From Mycobacteriaceae bacterium (GTDB lineage: Bacteria > Actinomycetota > Actinomycetes > Mycobacteriales > Mycobacteriaceae), in contig JAFARC010000003.1 of assembly GCA_019245755.1 (NCBI GenBank), forward strand, positions 1 to 45,103: a stretch of DNA of 45,103 nt, given 5' to 3'. A program made the position numbers and the translations under genes. The stretch's first letter is position 1. The number at the start of each line of letters is the position of its first letter. This document shows, piece by piece, positions 35,070 through 43,672 of the stretch. The notes beneath the pieces were generated by a model. The model was given only the letters and a program-made list of their open reading frames with translations. It ran no database searches and was not told the DNA's origin.

Positions 35070-36665
35070 CTACATCCGGAAGACGCCGAAGTTCGACGTG
35101 CCCTCGATCGGCGCGCTGGCGATGGCAGACAGGCACATTCCCAGAACCGTACGGGTATCGCGCGGATCGATCACCCCGTCGTCGTAGAGCCGACCCGACA
35201 GAAACAGCGGCAGCGACTCGGCTTCGATCTGTGCCTCGATCGCGGCCCTCAGCGCCGCGTCAGCGTCCTCGTCCACCTGCTGGCCGCGGGCCTCGGCGGC
35301 GGCGCGGCCGACGATCGAGATCACGCCGGCCAACTGTGCCCCACCCATCACGGCCGCCTTGGCGCTGGGCCATGCGAACAGAAACCGTGGGTCGTACGCC
35401 CGCCCGCACATGCCGTAATGGCCGGCCCCGTAGGAGGCACCGATCAACAGCGAGAGGTGCGGCACGGTAGAATTCGACACCGCGTTGATCATCATCGAGC
35501 CGTGCTTGATCATCCCCCCTTCCTCGTACTGCTTGCCCACCATGTATCCGGTGGTGTTGTGCAGGAACAGCAGTGGGGTGTTCGTGCGGTTGGCCAGCTG
35601 GATGAACTGGGTGGCCTTCTGGGATTCCTCGCTGAACAGCACGCCGCGGGCATTCGCGAGGACCCCGAGCGGATAACCGTGCAGCGTGGCCCAACCCGTC
35701 ACCAGCGACGACCCGTACAGTGCCTTGAACTCGTCAAACTCCGAGCCGTCCACGATGCGGGCGATCACCTCGCGCGGATCGAACGGTGTCCGAAGGTCCG
35801 GCGGCACCACGCCGAGCAGTTCGCCAGGGTCGGCCAGCGGCTCGACGACCGCCTTGGGCACCGGGCCTTTTTTGGTCCAGTTCAGCCGCGCGACGATGCG
35901 CCGCCCGATTCGCAGCGCGTCGAGTTCGTCCAGCGCGAAGTAGTCGGCCAAACCAGATCTGCGGGCATGCATTTCCGCGCCGCCCAGCGACTCATCGTCG
36001 GATTCCTCGCCGGTCGCCATCTTCACCAGGGGCGGGCCGGCGAGAAAGACCTTCGACCGCTCCTTGATCATCACCACGTAGTCCGACATGCCCGGCACGT
36101 AGGCTCCGCCGGCAGTGGAATTGCCGAACACCAGTGCGATGGTCGGGATTCCCGCCGCCGACAGCCGTGTCAGGTCGCGGAACATCTGCCCACCGGGGAC
36201 GAACACCTCCTTCTGGGTCGGCAGGTCCGCGCCGCCGGACTCCACCAGCGAGATCACCGGCAGCCGATTCTGGAACGCTATCTGGTTGGCGCGCAGGATC
36301 TTTCGCAGCGTCCACGGGTTGCTGGTGCCGCCCTTGACGGTGGGATCGTTCGCGACGATCAGGCACTCCACCCCGCTGACCGCTCCGATGCCGGCCACGA
36401 CGCTGGCGCCGACCTGGAACTCGCTGCCCCAGGCGGCCAGCGGGCACAACTCCAAAAACGGCGAGTCGGGGTCGATCAGCAACTCAATGCGCTCACGCGG
36501 GGTGAGCTTGCCACGGGCGTGATGGCGTTCGACGTAGTTGGCTCCACCGCCGGCGAGCGCCTTCTCGAACTCGGCGTCGATGTCGGCGAGTTTGGCGGTC
36601 ATCGCCACGACCGCTTCAGCGTAAGCGGGCGCGGCCGTGTCCACCACCGACCGCAAGACCGTCAT
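35070..36665 (-). CDS. accD2: Acyl-CoA carboxylase beta subunit (carboxyltransferase)
   Basis: 531 residues from the ATG at 36665 (MTVLRSVVDTAAP). Carboxyltransferase fold of two crotonase-like halves: KLTPRERIELLIDPDSPFLE near 60, GGTSNPWTLRKILRANQIA, LVESGGADLPTQ, FGNSTAGGAYVPGMSDY, and IVDGSEFDEFKALYG, FLHNTTGYMVGKQYEEGG and GASYGAGHYGMCGRAY in the second half. The sequence type is closest to methylcrotonyl- and geranyl-CoA carboxylase beta subunits (AtuC-like) rather than acetyl/propionyl AccD5/6. Transfers CO2 from biotin to a methyl-branched enoyl-CoA (inferred). Confidence 0.93.
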   Translation of the reverse strand: MTVLRSVVDTAAPAYAEAVVAMTAKLADIDAEFEKALAGGGANYVERHHARGKLTPRERIELLIDPDSPFLELCPLAAWGSEFQVGASVVAGIGAVSGVECLIVANDPTVKGGTSNPWTLRKILRANQIAFQNRLPVISLVESGGADLPTQKEVFVPGGQMFRDLTRLSAAGIPTIALVFGNSTAGGAYVPGMSDYVVMIKERSKVFLAGPPLVKMATGEESDDESLGGAEMHARRSGLADYFALDELDALRIGRRIVARLNWTKKGPVPKAVVEPLADPGELLGVVPPDLRTPFDPREVIARIVDGSEFDEFKALYGSSLVTGWATLHGYPLGVLANARGVLFSEESQKATQFIQLANRTNTPLLFLHNTTGYMVGKQYEEGGMIKHGSMMINAVSNSTVPHLSLLIGASYGAGHYGMCGRAYDPRFLFAWPSAKAAVMGGAQLAGVISIVGRAAAEARGQQVDEDADAALRAAIEAQIEAESLPLFLSGRLYDDGVIDPRDTRTVLGMCLSAIASAPIEGTSNFGVFRM

Positions 36666-37813
36666 GACCGGTACCCAAGGGTCTTGGCGGCCAGCGCGGT
36701 CAGGATTTCGGTGGTGCCGCCGCCGATCCCGAGGATGCGCATGTCGCGGTACTGTCGTTCGGCTTCGCTTTCGGCCATGTAGCCGAGTCCGCCGAACAGC
36801 TGCACGGCCCGGCTGGCCACCCATTCGCCCGCAGCGACGGCAGTGTTCTTCGCGAAACACACCTGCGCGATGAGGTTCTTCTGCGGGTTCGCCAGCTGCT
36901 GTTCCACTACCCAGTGGGTGTATACGCGCGCCACATCGGTGCGCCGTGCCATCTCGGCGAGCGTGTTCTGCACCGACTGGCGCGAGATCAGCGGCCGCCC
37001 GAACGTTTCCCGGTTGCGGCACCAGTCCACCGTAATGTCCAGGCAGCGTTGAGCACTTGAATACGCCTGCACGGCAAGCGCGACGCGCTCGGACGCAAAG
37101 GCTGCGGCGATCTGCGCGAAACCGGTGTTCTCGGCGCCGATCAGGTTGGCCGCCGAAACCCGAACGTTGGTGTAGCTCAACTCGGCCGTGTCCGAGGATC
37201 GCCAGCCCATCTTGTCCAGCTTGCGCGTCACCTCGAACCCGGGAGTGCCCTTCTCCACCACCAGCAGTGAAACACCGGCGGCTCCAGGGCCGCCGGTGCG
37301 CACCGCCGTCACGACGTAGTCGGCACGCACACCGGAGGTGATGTAGGTCTTCGCGCCGTTGACGACGTAGTGGTCGCCGTCGCGACGAGCGCTAGTGTGC
37401 AGATGGCCGACGTCGGAACCGCCGTCCGGCTCGGTGATCGCCAACGAGCCGATCAGATCGCCGCGCAGCGTCGGCCGCACGAACTTGTTGATCAACCGCT
37501 CGTCGCCGGACGCGATCATGTGCGGCACGGCGATCCCGCAGGTGAACAACGACGCGAACACGCCGCCGGGACTGCCGGCGTGGTGCATCTCCTCGCAGAT
37601 GATCACCGAGTCGACACCGTCACCACCGCCGCCGCCGACCGCCTCAGGAAGCCCGGCACCGAGCAGGCCCGCCGCACCGGCGCGCCGGTGCAGATCGCGC
37701 GGCAGCTCGCCGACGCGTTCCCACTCGTCGATGTGCGGCAGCACCTCGCGTTCGGCGAACGCGCGCACCGTCTTGCGCAGCTGATCACGCTCGGGCGTGT
37801 TCCAGATGTTCAC
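36662..37813 (-). CDS. fadE13: Acyl-CoA dehydrogenase
   Basis: 383 residues from a GTG at 37813 (MNIWNTPERDQLRKTVRAFAEREVLPHIDEW); the frame continues upstream without homology. Acyl-CoA dehydrogenase domains in order: N-terminal helical, middle barrel with SLAITEPDGGSDVGHLHTSA, and C-terminal FAD domain with RYRDMRILGIGGGTTEI-like end (AERQYRDMRILGIGGG), where Glu of TTEI is the probable catalytic base. Matches Rv0975c. AtuD, citronellyl-CoA dehydrogenase, holds the equivalent role in the Pseudomonas Atu cluster. 4-bp overlaps on both sides. Confidence 0.92.
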   Translation of the reverse strand: MNIWNTPERDQLRKTVRAFAEREVLPHIDEWERVGELPRDLHRRAGAAGLLGAGLPEAVGGGGGDGVDSVIICEEMHHAGSPGGVFASLFTCGIAVPHMIASGDERLINKFVRPTLRGDLIGSLAITEPDGGSDVGHLHTSARRDGDHYVVNGAKTYITSGVRADYVVTAVRTGGPGAAGVSLLVVEKGTPGFEVTRKLDKMGWRSSDTAELSYTNVRVSAANLIGAENTGFAQIAAAFASERVALAVQAYSSAQRCLDITVDWCRNRETFGRPLISRQSVQNTLAEMARRTDVARVYTHWVVEQQLANPQKNLIAQVCFAKNTAVAAGEWVASRAVQLFGGLGYMAESEAERQYRDMRILGIGGGTTEILTALAAKTLGYRS

Positions 37814-39516
37814 GCGAGCAGTGGTTCCGGCACGTCGACGTAGCGGGCGCGCAGCCATTCGCCGAGGGCCTTGGCCTGTGGGTCGAACCTGGCTTGATAG
37901 GCCACGCCCTCGCCGAGGATCCCCTCGACCACAAAATTGACAGCCCTCAGCTTCGGCAGCAGATGACGGGTGACCTTCAGCTCTGCAGTCTCGGGGAGCA
38001 GTTGGCGAAGCCTTTCGGCGGTCAGCTCGTGGGCCAGCCAGCGCCAGGCATCGTCGGTGCGCACCCACAGCCCGATGTTGGCGCTGCCGCCCTTGTCGCC
38101 GCTGCGGGCGCCCGCGATCACGCCGAGCGGTACCCGCCGGGCGGGCCCCTCCGGCATTGGCGGCGGCAGCGCGGGCGCATCGGCGGCGGCCAGCTCGCGG
38201 GTCTCGGCGGCCGGTGCAATCTCGGTGCGGCTCCCGTCGGCGTGCACGGCGACATGCGGTACTTGCGCGGCGGGCACGTACGCCGCGGTGAACACGCCGT
38301 AGACCTGGCCTTCGCCGGGCGGCGTGGTGGCGTGGAATCCGGGGTAGCTGGCGAGGGCCAATTCGACCGCGGCCGAGGAGAACTCGCGGCCGACATTGGC
38401 CGGATCGGGATCGCGGACCACGCACCGCAGCAGGGCGCTAGCCATCTCCTCGGTGGGAGCGTCGGGATGGTCGGTACGGGCCAGCGTCCACTCCACCTCG
38501 GCGGGCCTGACGGTCAGGCCGGTCTCCAGCTGGCGGCGCACCAGTTCGGCCTTCGCGTCGATGTCCAGGCCGGTCAACACCAGCGTCATGGCATTGCGGA
38601 AACCGCCGATCGTGTTCAACGAGACCTTCAACGTGGGCGGCGGCGGCTCCCCGCGCGCCCCGCCGACCCGCACCCGGTCCGCTCCGTCCTGGGACAACTC
38701 GATCGTGTCGACCCGCAGCGTCACGTCGGGATTGGGATAGCGTGCACCGCTGATCTCGTACAGCAGCTGCGCGGTCACCGTGTCCACGGTCACGGCACCG
38801 CCGGTGCCCGGATGTTTGGTGATCACCGACGAGCCGTCGGCGTGCACCTCCGCGAGCGGGAAACCCGGGTGGGTCAGGTCGCCGATCTCGGTGAAAAACG
38901 CATAGTTGCCGCCGGTAGCCTGCGCGCCGCATTCGATGATGTGGCCGGCGGCGACGGCACCGGCCAGCCGGTCGTAGTGGGTCCGCGCCCAGCCGAAATG
39001 CGCCGCCGCGGGACCGACGAGCACCGACGCGTCGGTGACCCGCCCGGTCACCACCACGTCGGCGCCGCTGTCGATGCAGTCGACGATGCCCCACGCACCG
39101 AGGTACGCGTTGGCCGCTAGCGGGTTGCCCAGTCCCAGCTCGGCGGCGCGGGGAAGCAGGTCGTCGCCCTCCACGTGAGCGACTCGGACCGGAATGCCGA
39201 GCCGCTCGGCCAGATTCCGTACCGCCGCGGCCAAACCCGCCGGGTTCAACCCGCCGGCATTGGCCACGATCCGCACGCCGCGGTCATGAGCCAGCCCGAG
39301 GCACTCCTCCAGCTGGGTCAAGAACGTCTTCGCGTAACCACGGTCGGGCGCCTTGGCGCGGTCCCGGGCCAGGATCAGCATCGTCAGCTCGGCGAGGTAG
39401 TCGCCGGTCAGGAAGTCCAGCTCGCCGCCGGTCAGCATCTCGCGCATCGCGGTCAGTCGGTCGCCGTAAAAGCCCGAGCAGTTCCCGATTCGCACCACGC
39501 TCGTCGTCTCTGCCAC
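37810..39516 (-). CDS. AtuA-like protein (acyclic terpene utilisation family, DUF1446)
   Basis: 568 residues from a GTG at 39516 with AGAAAGGGG just upstream (short spacing). Residues ~5-440 match the AtuA family: VVRIGNCSGFYGDRLTAM, NAGGLNPAGLAAAVRNLAE, VVTGRVTDASVLVGPAAAHF, and IECGAQATGGNYAFF. Residues ~465-560 are the small C-terminal AtuA domain with GARSGDKGGSANIGLWVRT. It is the first gene of the six-gene operon and the Rv0976c counterpart. The family is required for growth on citronellol/geraniol in Pseudomonas, but its chemical step is not established. Overlaps fadE13 by 4 bp. Confidence 0.9.
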   Translation of the reverse strand: MAETTSVVRIGNCSGFYGDRLTAMREMLTGGELDFLTGDYLAELTMLILARDRAKAPDRGYAKTFLTQLEECLGLAHDRGVRIVANAGGLNPAGLAAAVRNLAERLGIPVRVAHVEGDDLLPRAAELGLGNPLAANAYLGAWGIVDCIDSGADVVVTGRVTDASVLVGPAAAHFGWARTHYDRLAGAVAAGHIIECGAQATGGNYAFFTEIGDLTHPGFPLAEVHADGSSVITKHPGTGGAVTVDTVTAQLLYEISGARYPNPDVTLRVDTIELSQDGADRVRVGGARGEPPPPTLKVSLNTIGGFRNAMTLVLTGLDIDAKAELVRRQLETGLTVRPAEVEWTLARTDHPDAPTEEMASALLRCVVRDPDPANVGREFSSAAVELALASYPGFHATTPPGEGQVYGVFTAAYVPAAQVPHVAVHADGSRTEIAPAAETRELAAADAPALPPPMPEGPARRVPLGVIAGARSGDKGGSANIGLWVRTDDAWRWLAHELTAERLRQLLPETAELKVTRHLLPKLRAVNFVVEGILGEGVAYQARFDPQAKALGEWLRARYVDVPEPLLA

Positions 39517-39545
39517 CGCGCCCCTTTCTCGAAAGCCGGACAGCC

Positions 39546-39561
39546 AACCAACCGGTAGGTT
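39546..39561. promoter_or_regulatory. TetR-style palindromic operator before the AtuA-like operon
   Basis: AACCAACCGGTAGGTT is a 16-bp inverted repeat with 14 of 16 symmetrical positions, centred on ACCGGT. It lies 30 bp upstream of the GTG at 39516 and 171 bp upstream of rpmF. No TetR gene is in the window. Confidence 0.55.
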
Positions 39562-39731
39562 AGTAGGTGCGCAGCCCGGTCCGTCAACCGGTCGGGTGTT
39601 GTCCAGTGTGGTCTTTGTGGCGGCTGGCCGGCTATCAGCATTTTGGAAACGCCCATGGTCACCGGCTATCCTGAACGCATTGTCGCCGCGGCACGGATTC
39701 GCGCGGCAGCACCCGATAGGAGATGCCAAAC

Positions 39732-39905
39732 ATGGCTGTGCCCAAGCGCAGGATGTCGCGCGCGAACACCCGCAGCCGTCGCGCGCAGTGGAAGGCCAAG
39801 CGCACCGAGCTGGTCGGGGTGACCGTGGCGGGCCAGCAACACAAGGTACCGCGGCGCCTGATGAAGGCCGCCCGGCTCGGGCTGCTCGACTTGGATCGGC
39901 GCTGA
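39732..39905 (+). CDS. rpmF: 50S ribosomal protein L32 (zinc-free form)
   Basis: 57 residues, ATG at 39732. The ribosome-binding site AGGAG at 39718-39722 is correctly spaced for this ATG, not for the in-frame ATG at 39723. [20 protein letters not shown] is diagnostic for L32. The two Cys-x2-Cys pairs of zinc-binding L32 are absent, as in M. tuberculosis RpmF, so ribosomal assembly of this protein does not need zinc. Divergent from the AtuA-like operon; mprA follows 69 bp downstream. Confidence 0.95.
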   Translation: MAVPKRRMSRANTRSRRAQWKAKRTELVGVTVAGQQHKVPRRLMKAARLGLLDLDRR

Positions 39906-39940
39906 ACCAAAGGCGTTCACCAGCGGCGAATCGGCGCGCC

Positions 39941-39959
39941 TCTCAGGCCACTCTCAGTT
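39941..39959 (+). promoter_or_regulatory. MprA box upstream of mprA
   Basis: TCTCAGGC-CAC-TCTCAGTT: two 8-bp direct repeats separated by 3 bp, matching the 19-bp MprA recognition layout. It ends 15 bp before the mprA GTG, consistent with autoregulation. Confidence 0.7.
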
Positions 39960-39974
39960 GTTGCGTAGAAACTG

Positions 39975-40670
39975 GTGGCCGTGCGGATACTTGTCGTTGA
40001 CGACGATCGCGCCGTGCGCGAGTCGCTGCGTCGGTCCCTTTCCTTCAACGGCTACTCAGTCGCGCTTGCCCAGGACGGCGTCGAGGCGCTCGACGCCATA
40101 GCCAGCGAACGGCCCGACGCCGTCGTCCTCGACGTCATGATGCCGCGGCTGGACGGCCTGGAAGTGTGCCGCCAGCTGCGCAGCACCGGTGACGACCTGC
40201 CCATCCTGGTGCTCACCGCCCGCGATTCGGTGTCCGAGCGGGTCGCCGGGCTGGACGCCGGTGCCGATGACTACCTGCCCAAGCCGTTCGCGCTGGAGGA
40301 GTTGCTGGCCCGGATGCGGGCCCTGCTGCGGCGGACCATCCCCGACGATGGGGCCGGTGAGTCCGTCGCGATGACGTTTTCGGATCTCAGCCTGGACCCG
40401 GTGACCCGCGAGGTGACCCGGGGCCAGCGCCGCATCAGCCTCACCCGCACCGAGTTCGCGCTGCTCGAGATGCTGATCACCAACCCGCGCCGGGTTCTGA
40501 CGCGAAGCCGCATCCTCGAAGAGGTGTGGGGCTTCGACTTCCCCACCTCGGGCAACGCGCTGGAGGTCTACATCGGCTACCTGCGGCGCAAGACCGAAGC
40601 GGACGGAGAACCGCGGCTGATCCACACTGTGCGCGGAGTGGGATACGTGCTGCGCGAGACCCCACCGTGA
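39975..40670 (+). CDS. mprA: Response regulator MprA (OmpR family)
   Basis: 231 residues, GTG at 39975. The receiver domain (~1-118) has the acidic pocket VVDDD (7-11), phospho-acceptor Asp in [11 protein letters not shown], and conserved Thr and Lys in VLTARDS and YLPKPF. The OmpR-type winged helix (~135-228) has [17 protein letters not shown] and the wing [10 protein letters not shown]. It is nearly identical by memory to M. tuberculosis Rv0981, the envelope/SDS-stress and persistence regulator that controls sigE, sigB and pepD. Its stop overlaps the mprB ATG by one base. Confidence 0.97.
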   Translation: MAVRILVVDDDRAVRESLRRSLSFNGYSVALAQDGVEALDAIASERPDAVVLDVMMPRLDGLEVCRQLRSTGDDLPILVLTARDSVSERVAGLDAGADDYLPKPFALEELLARMRALLRRTIPDDGAGESVAMTFSDLSLDPVTREVTRGQRRISLTRTEFALLEMLITNPRRVLTRSRILEEVWGFDFPTSGNALEVYIGYLRRKTEADGEPRLIHTVRGVGYVLRETPP

Positions 40671-42196
40671 TGTCCTCGTTACGGCCGCGACGGCCCGCCT
40701 CGCTACCTCCCAGCAGTTCACTGTCCTTGCGGGCGAGGGTGATGCTGTTGGCGATGTCGATGGTGGCGATGGTGGTGGTGCTGATGGCCGTCGCCGTCTA
40801 CGTCGTGGTGTCGGCCGCGCTGTACCGGGACGTCGACAATCAGCTGCACAGCCGGGCCCGGCTGCTCATCGAAAGCGGCTCGCTGGCCGCCGATCCGGGC
40901 AAGGCCATCGAAGGCACCGCGTATTCGGACGTGAACGCGGTGCTGATCAACCCGGGACGGTTCATCTTCACGGCCAACCAGGAAGGCCAGACACTGCCGT
41001 TCGGCCAGCCGGAAAAAGACGTCGTCAACGGTGACTTGCTGCTGTCGCTGCGTACCGCCAACCATCAGCGCGTGCTGGCCGTACGGCTCAACAACGGCAG
41101 CACGCTGATGATCTCGAAGAGCCTGGCGCCCACCGATGCGGTGTTGCGGCGGTTGGGCACGGTGTTGTTGATCGTCGGTGGTGTGGGTGTCGCGATCGCC
41201 GCGGTGGCCGGCGGGATGGTGGCGCGAGCCGGGCTGCGGCCAGTGCGCCGCCTCACCGAGGCGGCTGAACGGGTGGCACGCACCGACGACCTACGACCGA
41301 TCCCGGTGTCGGGAAGCGACGAATTGGCCCGGCTCACAGAAAGTTTCAACATGATGCTGCGCGCCCTCGCCGAGTCGCGGGAGCGCCAGGCTCGCCTGGT
41401 CACCGACGCGGGCCACGAGTTGCGTACCCCGTTGACGTCGCTGCGCACCAACGTCGAGCTGTTGATGGCATCCATGGCCCCCGGTGCGCCGCGGTTGCCC
41501 GAAGAAGAGATGACCGGGCTGCGCGCCGACGTGATCGCGCAGATCGAGGAGCTGTCCACTCTGGTTGGCGACCTGGTCGATCTCACGCGCGACGACGCCG
41601 GCGGGGTGGTCCACGAGCCGGTTGACATGTCGGAGGTGGTGGACCGCAGCCTCGAGCGAGTTCGTCGGCGCCGCAATGACATTGACTTCGACGTTCAGGT
41701 CACGCCGTGGCAGGTCTACGGCGACGCCGCCAGCCTGTCGCTGGCGGTGCTCAACGTGCTGGACAACGCCTCGAAGTGGAGCCCGTCGGGTGGGCGGGTC
41801 AGCGTGCGACTCACCCAAACCGACCCCGCGCACGCCGAACTGGTCGTCGCCGACAACGGTCCTGGCATCGCGCCGCAGGAACGCCGGCTGGTGTTCGAAC
41901 GGTTCTACCGTTCTGCGTCCGCTAGGGCTTTGCCAGGGTCGGGACTGGGCTTGGCCATCGTCAAACAAGTTGTGCTGAAACACGGTGGGCTGATTCGCAT
42001 CGAGGACACCGTTGCCAGCGGCGACCCGCCAGGCACCGCTATCTATGTGCTGCTGCCGGGGCGCCCGATAGCGACCGGCACGGTGCCTGAACCTGCCGCC
42101 GATTATTTCGCTGGCGCAGCGAGCACAAATGGGGAAAAGTCTCGGGAGGAATCGAATCACCTCTCAGTCGGTTCTCAGTCGATGAGCGCACAGTAG
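40670..42196 (+). CDS. mprB: Sensor histidine kinase MprB
   Basis: 508 residues from the ATG at 40670. TM1 is at ~26-50, an extracytoplasmic sensor domain at ~51-160, TM2 at ~163-185, HAMP at ~185-240, a HisKA domain with phospho-acceptor His249 in DAGHELRTPL, and HATPase_c with N-box VLNVLDNASKW, DNGPGIAP and GSGLGLAIV. His249 agrees with the residue known for M. tuberculosis MprB. Its extracytoplasmic domain senses envelope damage, with DnaK and PepD proposed as partners. The last ~12 codons contain the MprA box that serves pepD. Confidence 0.96.
   Translation: MSSLRPRRPASLPPSSSLSLRARVMLLAMSMVAMVVVLMAVAVYVVVSAALYRDVDNQLHSRARLLIESGSLAADPGKAIEGTAYSDVNAVLINPGRFIFTANQEGQTLPFGQPEKDVVNGDLLLSLRTANHQRVLAVRLNNGSTLMISKSLAPTDAVLRRLGTVLLIVGGVGVAIAAVAGGMVARAGLRPVRRLTEAAERVARTDDLRPIPVSGSDELARLTESFNMMLRALAESRERQARLVTDAGHELRTPLTSLRTNVELLMASMAPGAPRLPEEEMTGLRADVIAQIEELSTLVGDLVDLTRDDAGGVVHEPVDMSEVVDRSLERVRRRRNDIDFDVQVTPWQVYGDAASLSLAVLNVLDNASKWSPSGGRVSVRLTQTDPAHAELVVADNGPGIAPQERRLVFERFYRSASARALPGSGLGLAIVKQVVLKHGGLIRIEDTVASGDPPGTAIYVLLPGRPIATGTVPEPAADYFAGAASTNGEKSREESNHLSVGSQSMSAQ
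42162..42180 (+). promoter_or_regulatory. MprA box upstream of pepD, inside the mprB 3' end
   Basis: TCTCAGTC-GGT-TCTCAGTC: two identical 8-bp direct repeats with 3-bp spacing, 65 bp before the pepD ATG. It is a better direct repeat than the box before mprA. Confidence 0.7.
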
Positions 42197-42244
42197 AGGC
42201 GACGACGTGCATTACCCCAACTCGAGAAAGAGCATCCGAACGAG

Positions 42245-43672
42245 ATGACCAACCAGCCGAGGTACACGCCGCCGCCCCAGCAACCAGGACATCGGCCCGG
42301 ACCGAATAACCCTGCGCCGCAGCAGTACCCACGGCAACCCGGCCCGGTCGGCTACCAGCAGCCCTACGACTGGCGATACGCACAGCAGCCTCAGCAGCCC
42401 TGGCGGCAGCCCTATGGCCCGTTCCGCGATCCCCGCCAGGTGCCGCGCGGGCAGGCTCCCGGCGGCCAGGTGCCGCCGGGCATGCCGGCTGGTCCGGCCG
42501 GTCAACCGCACAAGCGTTCTCGTGCCGCAGGACTGATGGCCGGAGCATTGGCCATCGCGGTTGTCTCCGCCGGCATCGGTGGTGCGGTCGCGGTGGCGGT
42601 GTACCCCGACCACGGCACCACCAGCAGCACGATGATCACCGCCAAGGGCGCGGCACCAAGCCAGCCCGCCGCCAACGCCCCGAACGGCTCCGTCGAACAG
42701 GTCGCGGCCAAAGTCGTACCCAGCGTGGTGAAGCTGGAGGTGCAGATGGGCCGGCAGTCCGAGGAGGGCTCGGGGATCATCTTGTCGTCGGATGGCTTGA
42801 TCCTGACCAACAACCACGTGGTAGCCGGGGCCAAGGGCGGCCCGGGTGGACCGCCGGGTGGGGCACCGGGCGGCGGCGCGCCCGGTGGCGGCGCTGCCGG
42901 TGGCGGCGCTCCCACGACCACCGTCACGTTGGCGGACGGCCGCACGGCGCCGTTCACCATCGTGGGCGCCGATCCGTCGAGCGACATCGCGGTGGTTCGG
43001 GTGCAAGGCATCAACGGGCTCACCCCGGTCACCCTCGGATCCTCGTCCGACTTGCGGGTAGGCGAAGACGTGGTGGCGGTCGGGTCGCCACTTGGCCTGA
43101 CAGGCACCGTCACCACCGGCATCATCAGCGCGCTGAATCGGCCGGTGTCGACCGCCGGTGATGTCGGAAACCAGAACACCGTGCTCGACGCGATTCAGAC
43201 GGACGCCGCGATCAACCCCGGAAACTCCGGTGGCGCGCTGGTCAACATGAACGGCGAACTGATCGGCGTGAACTCGGCGATCGCGACCATAGGCGGCGAC
43301 TCACCCGATGCGCAGAGCGGGTCCATCGGACTCGGTTTCGCGATCCCGGTCGACCAGGCCAAGCGCATCGCCGATGAACTGATCCAGACCGGATCGGCCT
43401 CACACGCGTCGCTCGGCGTACAGGTCCAAAGCGACCCGAGCACCCACGGCGCCAAGATCGTCGACGTGACCAGCGGTGGCGCGGCCGCCACGGCCGGCCT
43501 GCCCAACAACGTCGTAGTGACCAAGCTGGACGACCGGGTGATCGACAGCGCCGACGCGCTGGTGGCGGCGGTGCGATCCAAGGCGCCCGGCGACAAGGTG
43601 ACACTCACGTACACCGATCCCTCAGGGGGCAACCAGACCGTTCACGTCACGTTGGGCAAGGCCCAGCAGTGA
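42245..43672 (+). CDS. pepD: HtrA-family serine protease PepD
   Basis: 475 residues, ATG at 42245. A Pro/Gln-rich cytosolic N-terminus (1-90), one transmembrane segment (~95-120), a trypsin-like protease domain (~145-360) with triad His191 (TNNHVV), Asp247 (SSDIAVV) and Ser328 (GNSGGA), and a PDZ domain (~375-472). Between His and Asp lies a Gly/Pro/Ala-only stretch (~199-223), a low-complexity expansion of a surface loop. Homologue of Rv0983, a periplasmic quality-control protease regulated by MprAB and feeding back on SigE stress. Gly-rich expansion aside, all functional residues are present. Confidence 0.95.
   Translation: MTNQPRYTPPPQQPGHRPGPNNPAPQQYPRQPGPVGYQQPYDWRYAQQPQQPWRQPYGPFRDPRQVPRGQAPGGQVPPGMPAGPAGQPHKRSRAAGLMAGALAIAVVSAGIGGAVAVAVYPDHGTTSSTMITAKGAAPSQPAANAPNGSVEQVAAKVVPSVVKLEVQMGRQSEEGSGIILSSDGLILTNNHVVAGAKGGPGGPPGGAPGGGAPGGGAAGGGAPTTTVTLADGRTAPFTIVGADPSSDIAVVRVQGINGLTPVTLGSSSDLRVGEDVVAVGSPLGLTGTVTTGIISALNRPVSTAGDVGNQNTVLDAIQTDAAINPGNSGGALVNMNGELIGVNSAIATIGGDSPDAQSGSIGLGFAIPVDQAKRIADELIQTGSASHASLGVQVQSDPSTHGAKIVDVTSGGAAATAGLPNNVVVTKLDDRVIDSADALVAAVRSKAPGDKVTLTYTDPSGGNQTVHVTLGKAQQ

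Noticed and set aside
37814..38425. N-terminal extension of the fadE13 frame
   Set aside because: The added residues are Arg-rich shadow of the AtuA-like gene; the GTG at 37813 yields the expected acyl-CoA dehydrogenase N-terminus.
42846..43061. Small frames within the Gly-rich part of pepD
   Set aside because: Shadow frames created by repetitive GGC/GGT codons; the pepD frame is continuous with an intact catalytic triad.
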